This document shows positions 48,015 to 56,451 of a stretch of DNA of 64,000 bases, in pieces. A program made the position numbers and the translations under genes. Under the pieces are notes generated by a model. The model saw only the letters and a list, made by a program, of their open reading frames with translations, made no database searches and had not been told where the DNA came from. This DNA is from Bacteroidota bacterium (GTDB taxonomy: Bacteria > Bacteroidota > Bacteroidia > 2-12-FULL-35-15), in assembly GCA_947479085.1 (NCBI GenBank), contig CANJYB010000002.1, positions 1 to 64,000 on the forward strand, read 5' to 3'. Each line of letters starts with the position of its first letter. Positions within the stretch are counted from its first letter, which is position 1.

Positions 48015-50093
48015 TTATTTATGTTCTTTAGCCTTTTCAGATTTTGCCCAGTTCAGATTTCCTGCAGCCAATTTATGATTGGGATTAATTTGCAATGCTT
48101 TGTTTGCTGCTTCAATGGCTTTGTCCCATTGTTTTAACTGTGTGTATGATGCAGCTATGTTGCTATAAGCATCAGCAAAGGCCGGTTTTAATTTTATTGC
48201 TTCTTCACACGCTTTTATGCATTCAGCATATTTTCCTGTTTGATAATATTGAAGACTTAAGTCAAGGTATTTTTCGGGTGTAGGTGAATTCTTAACATCC
48301 GTTTCATTAATAAGAGGTTTCACATTTTTATTTTCAGAAGCACTCAGGTAGTTAATGGCTTCTTGGTTGTTTGGAATAATCTGTAAAGTGTTTTGAGCCA
48401 GTTCGTGCAACCTATGCCAATCTCCGGTATTGTTATACACTTTCATCAACATGGAACGTGCACCAATATGCGCGGACGAAAGTTCTATTGCTTTGGTAAG
48501 ATTGGCAATTGCTTCCGGATATCTCCGTTGGTTAGCCAGAAACCTGCCATAAAAATACCAGGTGTCAGGATAATTGGCTCCACATTGGATACCACTTTTA
48601 AAATAATTTTCTGAACTTACTGCATCACCGGTTGCTTCTTTTAATACGCCCATATTTACATAAAGAAAAGAATAATTGGACCACATACTCAATGCCTGTA
48701 AAAAATATTTCTCAGCTTCCGGATAATTTCCTTTTGCCATCTGAGACAAACCATAGTTCATCAATCCCCGTGCATTTTTAGGACTTTTAATAGTTACATC
48801 CTTCCATAAAGTTTCTTCCGTATTCCATACTTTATTTCTTTCACGAACACCGTAAGCATAGCCTGATAAGATAACCAATACAAAAACAACAATAAGTTTG
48901 GAATACACTTTATCGGGAAAAGAAAAAGTTTTCTCATACTTCAATAGTATTAACCCAATGCTCCAACAAATGCTGATAACAAGACCAATGTAAGGGAAGA
49001 AAATCCGATGGTCGTTCAGCACTTCTGCAAATGGAATAACACTGGATGAAGGAACAAGGGCAAGAAAAAACCAAATGATTCCAAATGAAATGGGTCGGAG
49101 GCGAGCATCTTTAGAAACCAATAAAGCGGTAAAAATCAAGGAGCCAATAAATGCACAACCAAGAAAAAATTTAATATTCCAGATACTTTGTAATGCTTGC
49201 CAATCAGTATCGGCACTTAAATCAAAAGGGAAAAAGAAGGTGGTGAAATAATGCACAATGACAAATGGCTGGGTAATTAAAAAAGTATAAGTGGAAGCTC
49301 CGCCAGACTGCCATGTTTTGGGTGTAAAATGATCCACCCACTTATACATGATGGCACAAAATATAAAGGCAGGTAATGCAACTTTCAATGCCTTCCACCA
49401 TTTATTGATATACTCTTTGTTTAAGTTTCCATAAAGAGAACTCTTTTCTTCGAACAATAAAATATAGAAAAATAAAATAGGTGCAAACATAACAGTTGAT
49501 GGTTTTGCCAGGACTCCAATGGCTAAAGGAATTAAATAGATGAAAGTTTTTTTACAGAAGGGAGAAAATATATACATCATCAATGCAAGCACGACAAAAA
49601 AAGTGGACTGCAAATCGGAACGGGCAATGATATAGTTAATGGTTTCTGCATTGGCCGGGTGAAGCATATACCAGGAAGTGGCAATGGCAGCTATGTAAAA
49701 GTTCCAGGAGTTTTTATAGGAGACATTAAACAATTTGAAAATCAAAAAGAACATCAATATGCCTTGCAACAAATAGAGAAGGAAAGAAGATAAATGAAAA
49801 TAAAATAAATTATAACCTTTTCCCATCCAGTAATCAAGGGCTAAGGAGGCGCTTACTACTGGGCGGTAAGATTGATTTTGTGGTAAGGAGCTAAATGTAG
49901 TTCCATCTTTAAAAAACAAAGGAATGTTTTTAATATCCTGGATAAATAAATTATTCTCGATGGTATGCGAATCGTCAAAATGGAATGAATTATTAAAATG
50001 ATTGGAATAGGCAATGGTAACAGCAATAATAAGAACGGATAAAAACAGTAAGGTTTTTGTTTTTGGTAAATCTTCAAATAGTTGTTTGAGCAT
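48015..50093 (-). CDS. GT-C-like membrane protein with C-terminal TPR repeats
   Basis: The 692-residue protein has about ten membrane segments in residues 15-410. An early periplasmic loop has an acidic FHFDDSHTIENN motif, as in GT-C (TMTC/PMT-type) glycosyltransferases. A TPR array follows from about 450 to 690 (NARGLMNYGLSQMAKGNYPEAEKYFL, AFADAYSNIAASYTQLKQWDKAIEAANKAL). It is a plausible protein O-glycosyltransferase or lipid-linked-sugar transferase. It is divergently transcribed from the next GT-C protein at 50183. Confidence 0.85.
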   Translation of the reverse strand: MLKQLFEDLPKTKTLLFLSVLIIAVTIAYSNHFNNSFHFDDSHTIENNLFIQDIKNIPLFFKDGTTFSSLPQNQSYRPVVSASLALDYWMGKGYNLFYFHLSSFLLYLLQGILMFFLIFKLFNVSYKNSWNFYIAAIATSWYMLHPANAETINYIIARSDLQSTFFVVLALMMYIFSPFCKKTFIYLIPLAIGVLAKPSTVMFAPILFFYILLFEEKSSLYGNLNKEYINKWWKALKVALPAFIFCAIMYKWVDHFTPKTWQSGGASTYTFLITQPFVIVHYFTTFFFPFDLSADTDWQALQSIWNIKFFLGCAFIGSLIFTALLVSKDARLRPISFGIIWFFLALVPSSSVIPFAEVLNDHRIFFPYIGLVISICWSIGLILLKYEKTFSFPDKVYSKLIVVFVLVILSGYAYGVRERNKVWNTEETLWKDVTIKSPKNARGLMNYGLSQMAKGNYPEAEKYFLQALSMWSNYSFLYVNMGVLKEATGDAVSSENYFKSGIQCGANYPDTWYFYGRFLANQRRYPEAIANLTKAIELSSAHIGARSMLMKVYNNTGDWHRLHELAQNTLQIIPNNQEAINYLSASENKNVKPLINETDVKNSPTPEKYLDLSLQYYQTGKYAECIKACEEAIKLKPAFADAYSNIAASYTQLKQWDKAIEAANKALQINPNHKLAAGNLNWAKSEKAKEHK

Positions 50094-50182
50094 AGGTGTT
50101 TTTTCGATAGAGGTAAAATTAGTAAAATGTTTTAAATCTTATAATTGGATTTCCTTTATATTTGAACCGTTAATAGATAACT

Positions 50183-51730
50183 ATGTCAAAACTCCCTTCC
50201 TTTTACTCCTGTATCCTTGCTGTTGCATTTGGATTGGTATTGGGTGAATGTGTTTCGTTCTGGAATTTCATAGCGGATGATGCATATATATTAATGCGTT
50301 ACGCCATGAACTTAACCACTCATGGCCAGTGGGTTTATAATATCAATGATTACATAACAGCCATGACTTCTCCATTTCATGGAATGGTGGAAGCCATACT
50401 TTATTTTATAACAAGAGAATTACCCATTACCAATAAAATAGTTTCCCTTATTGCATTCATAATTATTTCCATTATTGGTTTCCGGCATTATAAGGGAAGC
50501 CGTCTTTCGCAAGTAATGTTCATTGTGTTTTTCAGTACATCTCCATTTGTAATGTTATGGACCATGGGAGGCTTAGAATCTCCTTATCTTTCGTTACTTT
50601 TATTTATACTTATATATATATGTGCCAAATTGATTAATCAATATACTTCCAAACGAATCATTTACCTGGCATTGTTTTCAGGTTTATGTTTTATTTGCCG
50701 TTACGATTCCATTCTTTTTGTTGCGCTCATTTTTCCATTCCTGTTTTTTAAGTTTGGCTGGAAACCTGCCGTTACCTGGGGAATATTTGCATCCGTTATT
50801 CCAATTCTTTGGTTATTGTTTTCCTACTACTATTATGGAGATATTTTTCCAACCTCGTTTTACGAAAAGCATCCTAACTTCAGCAACCGTCCATTTCTTA
50901 TTCAAAACTTAAATTACATCATCGATTTTTTAATCAGTTCAGGAATACTGCTCATGTTTGTTATCCTATTAATATGGAGTATTGCAAGTAAAAACCTGAG
51001 AGGGAAATTAGGTTTGCATTTCCGACATTACTGGTTTGCTTACTTTGGCTTATATGTAATATTCCTTTACGGAATGGGTTCGGCTACTGTACACATGATG
51101 TTTTCATACCGGATGTTTGTTCCCTATATTTCTGTATTTGCTTTCTTAATTGCTGAAATAGTAAAGCAACAAGAAGGAATCAGTATTTCAAAATATTTTA
51201 CTTTTTCTTTTGGCGCATTGACCGTTTTGGTTCTTGTTTTTAATGTATGGATGACCAATCATATTATGTATTCGGCTATTAACCCTTCCAGAAATCCATG
51301 GGATTACCCACGCACGAGTTTAAATGATTACATCATCAGCCAGGATATAATTGCCGAAAGCGGTGAACTGATTAATAAACATTGGAAAACACAACCGCAA
51401 TCTTCTTTGCGCGGACCAAGAATTCTGACTCCGGCTGAAGGAGTGGTTGCGTATGCTAATCCGGATGCATATATAATGGGTTACCTGGTGAGTTACCGAA
51501 AGAAATATGATTTCTTCCAGGCCCGACCTGTAGCAGATTATTTTGGCAATGCCTCTGTAATTCCCAACCCGATGATAGAAAATCCGGAACCTGCCATGCA
51601 AAAGATATTTGATGAAGCGTCACCTGTATATGGTATGCAATGTCATTGGTATATTTATTTTAAAGGAGGAATAACCGCCCCTAACCCGATACCTAATAAT
51701 ATTAATGATACAGAACGAAAGGGAGAATAA
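50183..51730 (+). CDS. GT-C-fold membrane glycosyltransferase-like protein
   Basis: The 515-residue protein has many membrane segments (residues about 10-390) and a soluble C-terminal domain. The first loop has FIADDAYILMRYAMNL...AMTSPFHG, the DDAYI...TSP pattern typical of arabinofuranosyltransferase/AftB-like and related GT-C enzymes using polyprenyl-phosphate sugars. The acceptor is unknown. A TATATTTG -7-like element lies near 50156-50163, just upstream. Confidence 0.85.
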   Translation: MSKLPSFYSCILAVAFGLVLGECVSFWNFIADDAYILMRYAMNLTTHGQWVYNINDYITAMTSPFHGMVEAILYFITRELPITNKIVSLIAFIIISIIGFRHYKGSRLSQVMFIVFFSTSPFVMLWTMGGLESPYLSLLLFILIYICAKLINQYTSKRIIYLALFSGLCFICRYDSILFVALIFPFLFFKFGWKPAVTWGIFASVIPILWLLFSYYYYGDIFPTSFYEKHPNFSNRPFLIQNLNYIIDFLISSGILLMFVILLIWSIASKNLRGKLGLHFRHYWFAYFGLYVIFLYGMGSATVHMMFSYRMFVPYISVFAFLIAEIVKQQEGISISKYFTFSFGALTVLVLVFNVWMTNHIMYSAINPSRNPWDYPRTSLNDYIISQDIIAESGELINKHWKTQPQSSLRGPRILTPAEGVVAYANPDAYIMGYLVSYRKKYDFFQARPVADYFGNASVIPNPMIENPEPAMQKIFDEASPVYGMQCHWYIYFKGGITAPNPIPNNINDTERKGE

Positions 51731-51783
51731 TCAGCTTTCGGTTTTACTAAAATACATTTTGTAATAAAATTAAAGATTAATAA

Positions 51784-52563
51784 ATGGAAACGAATAATGA
51801 AACTACAAACAATGATTCACTGGTAAATTACCGTGTGCTGAAGTTGGTAATATTGTTTATGCTGGTGCTTGCACCTATTATTTATTTAGTAGAAAACTCT
51901 GCCGAAGACCCTGCCATTCAGCAAGGCGCTACTACCCAGGCTGCAAGTGATATTCCTTCGCTGGAGAATGCTGTGAATACCAACCCTACTTTTGATAACC
52001 TGGTAAACCTATCCATGGCATATATTAATAATAAAACACCTGAAAAGAGTATTGCTTATCTGCAAAGAACCATTCAGTTGAACCCGAATAGTGCCATTGC
52101 TTATAATAATATGGGAGTAGCATATATTATGATGCAACAATACCAAGACGGAATAGATGCCTGCACCAAAGCACTGAGCATTGACGCTACCTTTCAGCTT
52201 GCAAAAAATAACCTGAAATGGGGAATGGACGAAAAGGCAAAATTGCAAGCTGCTGTTCAAACGCAGGAACAAACTCCGGATAGTAAAAAGGACGTAAACT
52301 ATTACATAGATAATGGTATGAGTTATTTCAGGATGAAAAACTATGACAAAGCCATAGAAATATGGAGCAAAATTGGCGACCTTGATAAAAAGAATACTAC
52401 TGCACTTAATAATATAGGTACTGCCTTTATGATGAAGAATCAGATAGATGATGCCATTGCTTTGTTCAAAAAGGCCATTGAATTTGAGCCCAACAACCAG
52501 TTGGCGAAGAATAACCTGGCTTGGGCTATGGACGAAAAAAAGAAAGCTGCCCCGGTAAAATAA
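51784..52563 (+). CDS. TPR-repeat membrane-anchored protein
   Basis: The 259-residue product has one N-terminal membrane segment (about 19-38) and five to six TPR motifs (NSAIAYNNMGVAYIMMQQYQDGIDACTKAL, then YYIDNGMSYFRMKNYDKAIEIW and TALNNIGTAFMMKNQIDDAIALFKKAI). It is probably a scaffold facing the periplasm. The TPR consensus resembles the C-terminal TPRs of 48015-50093, hinting that the two share partners in this envelope cluster. Confidence 0.9.
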   Translation: METNNETTNNDSLVNYRVLKLVILFMLVLAPIIYLVENSAEDPAIQQGATTQAASDIPSLENAVNTNPTFDNLVNLSMAYINNKTPEKSIAYLQRTIQLNPNSAIAYNNMGVAYIMMQQYQDGIDACTKALSIDATFQLAKNNLKWGMDEKAKLQAAVQTQEQTPDSKKDVNYYIDNGMSYFRMKNYDKAIEIWSKIGDLDKKNTTALNNIGTAFMMKNQIDDAIALFKKAIEFEPNNQLAKNNLAWAMDEKKKAAPVK

Positions 52564-52579
52564 ATTAATCAACTTAGTT

Positions 52580-52664
52580 CGTCATTGCGAGGGCTTTTCG
52601 CCCGAAGCAATCTATCCTAAAAGGACTGAATTAAGATTGCTTCGCAAAAGCTCGCAATGACGTT
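52580..52664. repeat. GTCATTGCGAGG-type palindrome, copy 1
   Basis: CGTCATTGCGAGGGC...CGAAGCAATCT is matched by AGATTGCTTCG...CTCGCAATGACG. This kind of dispersed palindrome is known from many bacterial genomes. A diverged copy lies on the other side of tatC at 53619-53693. Confidence 0.8.
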
Positions 52665-52731
52665 GGCTCCTATAAAATAAATTTATCAACTTCCATTTAC
52701 AATTTAGGATTTAACGGTTCTTAAATTCTAT

Positions 52732-52739
52732 TAACTTTG
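52732..52739 (+). promoter_or_regulatory. -7 element of tatC
   Basis: TAACTTTG matches TAnnTTTG and ends only 10 bp before the ATG, so the transcript would be almost leaderless. No clear TTG -33 element is seen at the expected distance. Confidence 0.5.
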
Positions 52740-52749
52740 CGCCCCTTAA

Positions 52750-53613
52750 ATGGCATTATTCGGACTTTTTTCAGGAAAAAAAACCAATGCGGCAGGCGAA
52801 ATGTCGTTCTGGGGGCATATTGATGCCCTGCGGGGACATTTGTTCCGTTCCGTTCTGGTAGTCATTATTATTGCCATTGTTACTTTCTTTTTCCCCGAAA
52901 TATTATTTGATAAAATCATCTTTGGTCCGCTAAGAAGCGACTTCCCTACTTACCGTGCTTTTTGTCATTTAGGGCATTGGCTTCAGGCTCATGGCCTGTT
53001 TAAAGATGGTAACGATCTTTGTTTCGGAAACTATACCTTCCATCTTCAAAGTCTGGGCCTTGCCGACCAGTTTACCAGCCAGATGTGGATAGCATTAATA
53101 GCGGGTTTAATAATAGGAGCACCTTATGTATTATGGGAAGTATGGCGGTTTATAAAGCCTGCTCTTAAAGACAGGGAGAAAAAAGCTTCCACAGCTTTTA
53201 TCGTTTCCGCCACCGGTTTGTTTTTATCAGGTGTGCTTTTCTCTTATTATATTATAGTACCATTGATGGTCAATTTCCTGGGGAACTATAAGGTATCAGC
53301 ATTGATAGAAAACAACTTTACTTTTGATTCCTATATTTCCACCGTTACCACCCTTACACTGGCCACCGGGCTTATTTTCGAATTGCCGATTCTTGTTTTC
53401 TTTCTTACCAAATTCGGGTTAATGTCTCCACAGTTTATGCGCAAGTACCGGAAACATGCCATAGTTATTATTCTTATTACTGCCGGAGTTATTACCCCTT
53501 CGCCAGATGTAACGTCCCAGTTGCTGGTGGCTTTGCCATTGTACCTTCTTTACGAAATCAGTATTTTTGTTTCTATGTACGAAATGAAACGAAAAGCAAA
53601 AGCTGAGTTGTAA
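52750..53613 (+). CDS. tatC: Twin-arginine translocase subunit TatC
   Basis: TatC is the receptor of the Tat pathway for folded proteins. The 287 residues include six membrane segments. MSFWGHIDALRGHLFRSV (about 17-34) corresponds to the conserved MSFxxHLxELRxRL start of homologues, so the first 16 residues are a short extension, or the start is at M17. FIKPALKDREKK, TPSPDVTSQ and the C-terminal YEISIFVSMYEMKRK fit the family. TatA/B are not in the window. Confidence 0.95.
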   Translation: MALFGLFSGKKTNAAGEMSFWGHIDALRGHLFRSVLVVIIIAIVTFFFPEILFDKIIFGPLRSDFPTYRAFCHLGHWLQAHGLFKDGNDLCFGNYTFHLQSLGLADQFTSQMWIALIAGLIIGAPYVLWEVWRFIKPALKDREKKASTAFIVSATGLFLSGVLFSYYIIVPLMVNFLGNYKVSALIENNFTFDSYISTVTTLTLATGLIFELPILVFFLTKFGLMSPQFMRKYRKHAIVIILITAGVITPSPDVTSQLLVALPLYLLYEISIFVSMYEMKRKAKAEL

Positions 53614-53618
53614 GTGCA

Positions 53619-53693
53619 CGTCATTGTGAGGTACGAAGCAATCTCATTGGTGGTGGGTATTATTAGGGATTTCTTCGTTCCTCGCAAAGACGA
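53619..53693. repeat. GTCATTGCGAGG-type palindrome, copy 2
   Basis: CGTCATTGTGAGG...CGAAGCAATCTC is matched by a diverged TTTCTTCG...CCTCGCAAAGACG arm. It directly follows tatC. Confidence 0.7.
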
Positions 53694-54035
53694 AGTCCAC
53701 AATAATAGAACTCCCTTAAATTATACCATTTTATTGTTCCCAAAAGGATAAAAGCGACTTAAAGCAGAGTTGCTTTTGTGCATTATCTTCTGCAGGGCTT
53801 ATGTGCAAAAGGAAATAGCAATTTTAAGAAAATGGTTTGAATTAACAAAAATCTACTGTTTAGCCCTTAATATTTAAAATTATTCACTTTATATTCTTCC
53901 GCCATAGTATTACCGGCACACTTATGCAAAAAGCACCTGCTTTTTTACATTTACCTACACACTTACGCAAAAAGTCAAAAAAGCATACTTATTCTGCCTT
54001 ACATTCCTCGCTTTCTATTTTCATTTCCTGCTATT

Positions 54036-54068
54036 AAACCTTCAAGGTTTTCAAAACCTTGAAGGTTT
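54036..54068. repeat. AACCTTGAAGG palindrome, copy 2
   Basis: AAACCTTCAAGGTTTT, C, AAAACCTTGAAGGTTT. Same family as 17274-17305. A half copy lies at 54628-54646. Confidence 0.7.
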
Positions 54069-54340
54069 GGCTTTCAACTTCCCTGAATAAAGTAACTGAA
54101 ATTTTGTGAATTCGTGCTTTTTAGTGCTTTTTTGCTCCCGTTACAAAAAAGTCAAAAAATTATCCTTATTCCAACTTATATTCTCCACTTTTCTCCAATC
54201 AATACCTTTTTACTCAAAAAGTTTCCGAGTTCATAAAGTTTACACGGAGATGGTACAGAAAACGACCGCGATGGTACAATAATGAAAAAAGGGAGAGTGT
54301 TTGCGCTTATATTCCTGCTTTGGTAATAAAATAGGGGAAT

Positions 54341-54380
54341 GAAAAAATCCCACTCTTTATTAAAGAGCAGGATTTTTTAC
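54341..54380. terminator. Terminator-like hairpin in the gene-free stretch
   Basis: AAAAAATCC(C)ACTCTTTA/TAAAGAGCAGGATTTTTT forms a stem with flanking A and T runs, about 270 bp past the end of the minus-strand 406-aa gene. Confidence 0.6.
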
Positions 54381-54439
54381 TTATTAAACCAACAAGGTTT
54401 TGAAAACAAGGGTGTCCGAAACCTTGTAAACCCTTGTTA

Positions 54440-54600
54440 TATATCGTCCCTACGGGACTTTTAAATTGTTTTCATTTTCTTTTCTACCGATATTTTGCCC
54501 CTAACGGGGCATATATCCATACTTAAATAGTCCTGTAAGGACGAAATATCGGTAGTAATAATATACAAGTTACCTCTCAAAGTCCCGTAGGGACGGCATA
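54440..54600. repeat. Cluster of GTCC...GGAC short hairpins
   Basis: Four short palindromes follow each other: GTCCCTACGGGAC, GCCCCTAACGGGGC, GTCCTGTAAGGAC and GTCCCGTAGGGAC. TACCGATATTT and AAATATCGGTA form outer arms. This is typical of a dispersed palindromic element of Bacteroidota. Confidence 0.7.
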
Positions 54601-54646
54601 TTAATTGTTTCGTACACCCATGTTTTTAAAACCTTGAAGGTTTCGA

Positions 54647-55867
54647 TTATACATTTGCAATAATGTTCTGAAAAATAAAATCAACTTCTATAACATAGTC
54701 ATGGGTAATGAGGTAATAGCTTTCTGTTCCGGGTTTTTCGGTGGTTGTGTAAATTTGGCTCCTTACTATTTCCAAGGGCCGGGTAAAAAAAGTTTGCATC
54801 CGTTCTCCTTTTTTGCGAAACTGAAGGGTGGCGGAAGCGCCACCGGTTAAGGCAAATAGCACCTTCTGGTTTTCGGTGGTAAGGTAGTTTTCCGTTTGCG
54901 ATGCCTCCCTAAGCAGCAGGAGTAATGCTTCATCCCTGTTGGTACGCGGGGTTTCATAGCTCGAAAAACAAAAGCCATTGTTTTTTTCTGAATCATAATC
55001 TTCTGCATTTACATTGGCATAAGCCAAACTTCCGAACTTATCGGGTATGGGCAAAGACAACGTTTCTTCCAAAATAGTTTTCCATCGTGAAGGTATTGTT
55101 CGGGTGGAATTGCTTGCGGTTACAAGGCTTTCCATCACTTCTTTTATACCAATATTGTTTTTTATCAATACATAATCAATGGTTGCTTTTTTGTATTCTA
55201 TAGTATTTGCGACCACTGCATTGTCAAGTTCAGCCATATTAAATACGAACCCTGATGAATTTTGAACATAGCCCTCCACAGGTTGCAACAAAATTTCTTT
55301 GAAAAACAACACCTTGAAAAGATAGTTTAATGATGCACTTTCATTAGCAAAGAACTCCGCCCCATTAGCGTCAATTTGTTTGGCAGTCCGTTTAAGCCTC
55401 AATATCGTTTCTCTATGTTTTTTTATTTCATCTTCCGTTTGTATGCGGGTTTTTCTTAATTCTCTTGTTTCCTTTTTGTATTGTTCAATTATTTTATTTT
55501 GTGCATCATACTCCATATAAGTTATTTTTTGACTACTGTAATCAGAGCTTAAAACACGAAAACGATTATCCGCATCCTGTTCTCTTTCCAGCAGTTCTGT
55601 TTTCCAGTTTTCAACTTGTTGAATTTTGTGTTGCCTCACTTTGGTAATATCCGAAATTTCTTTTGCAGAGCATATCGAGTGCACACGAGCATCTGAATTT
55701 TTAAATTCCTTCGATAGCCAGGCTTCGGCCTCCGCCTCTGTTTTCCAGCCAAGTTTTACGCCAAACTCCTGTTTGGCAATTTGCAAAGGCGAAATAACAT
55801 ACAAATCGTCAACAGTTAAGTTTTTTATCAGGTTTTCCAGTTGTGTTTTTATTTCGGTAAGAGTCAT
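54647..55867 (-). CDS. Unrecognised 406-aa coiled-coil protein
   Basis: I do not recognise this protein. It is soluble, with no signal peptide. Residues about 1-70 are a helical domain (ISPLQIAKQEFGVKLGWKTE). Residues about 70-165 form a long charged coiled coil (QVENWKTELLEREQDADN, KKETRELRKTRIQTEDEIKKHR). The rest is mixed, with a beta-rich end (FALTGGASATLQFRKKGERM, YYLITHDYVIEVDFIF). It stands alone in a repeat-rich island, with array 4 beginning 95 bp upstream. The 5' region carries TATGGTAAAAGTAAC at about 55901-55915, resembling the array motif. Confidence 0.8.
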   Translation of the reverse strand: MTLTEIKTQLENLIKNLTVDDLYVISPLQIAKQEFGVKLGWKTEAEAEAWLSKEFKNSDARVHSICSAKEISDITKVRQHKIQQVENWKTELLEREQDADNRFRVLSSDYSSQKITYMEYDAQNKIIEQYKKETRELRKTRIQTEDEIKKHRETILRLKRTAKQIDANGAEFFANESASLNYLFKVLFFKEILLQPVEGYVQNSSGFVFNMAELDNAVVANTIEYKKATIDYVLIKNNIGIKEVMESLVTASNSTRTIPSRWKTILEETLSLPIPDKFGSLAYANVNAEDYDSEKNNGFCFSSYETPRTNRDEALLLLLREASQTENYLTTENQKVLFALTGGASATLQFRKKGERMQTFFTRPLEIVRSQIYTTTEKPGTESYYLITHDYVIEVDFIFQNIIANV

Positions 55868-55961
55868 TGATTTTAAAGTTTATTAGAATTCTACATAATA
55901 TGTATGGTAAAAGTAACAGTTTTTTTGGCAACCCGTTTCAAAAATTCCTGAAAAAAGCCGG

Positions 55962-56255
55962 TTTTTGTCCATTTTTATTTTTTTAAGAGGTAAAAACGAC
56001 TAATTTTTGCCATAGTAAACTTTTATTATAGGCAAAACGGAGTGATTTATACCATACTAAACTTTTACTATAGGCAAAACGGAGTGATTTTTACCATACT
56101 AAACTTTTACTATAGGTAAAACCGAGTGATTTTTGCCATACCAAACTTTTACTATAGGTAAAATCGATTAATTTTTGCCATACTAATCTTTTACTATAGG
56201 TAAAATTGATTAATTTGAGTCATCACAAACTTTTACTATGGAAAAAACCAAGTTT
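55962..56255. repeat. 21/42-bp-period degenerate array 4
   Basis: Fourteen 21-bp units form seven 42-bp pairs without indels. Unit a is TTTTT(G/A)CCATACTAAAC plus TTTT. Unit b is ACTATAGG(T/C)AAAA plus CCGAGTGA or TCGATTAA. Within a pair, TTTTACC and GGTAAAA are inverted, so each 42-bp repeat can form a hairpin. Both ends are more diverged than the centre. Stops occur in all six frames, so it is not coding. It lies between the divergent 406-aa gene and the T9SS cargo gene. Confidence 0.9.
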
Positions 56256-56395
56256 TTTGCCTTCTCCAAATTAAGAAAGTGATAAATAATAGTTTTTAAG
56301 AAGCCTTAAATAAAAATATTTTGAAATTGTTATTTTATTCAATTTGTGAAATAAGGAAATATGTTTTTGGGATAATTTCAGACTTAATTTTTTAT

Positions 56396-56423
56396 TTGAT
56401 TACTATATATATATGTATATTTG
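56396..56423 (+). promoter_or_regulatory. Promoter of the T9SS cargo gene
   Basis: TTG at 56396-56398, a 17-bp spacer, then TATATTTG at 56416-56423, 28 bp before the ATG at 56452. It overlaps an upstream ATG at 56413, which therefore cannot be the start. Confidence 0.6.
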
Positions 56424-56451
56424 TTTAACCAAACCAAAAAAACATTTAATC

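Larger units (their letters stand above)
53614..54646. other. Gene-free, repeat-rich stretch of about 1 kb
   Basis: No credible ORF. From left to right it holds the palindrome at 53619-53693, AT-rich DNA, diverged direct repeats with GTCAAAAAA...CTTATTC (about 53961-54013 and 54141-54196), the palindrome at 54036-54068, two GATGGTAC words exactly 21 bp apart (54249 and 54270), a terminator-like hairpin at 54341-54380, and the GTCCC/GGGAC hairpin cluster at 54440-54600. Confidence 0.6.

Noticed and set aside
55962-56255. CRISPR array
   Set aside because: The repeats are contiguous and degenerate, with no unique spacers of constant length, and no cas genes are near.
56413-56451. Upstream ATG of the T9SS cargo gene
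   Set aside because: It lies inside the promoter -7 element, and using it would put 13 charged residues in front of the signal peptide.
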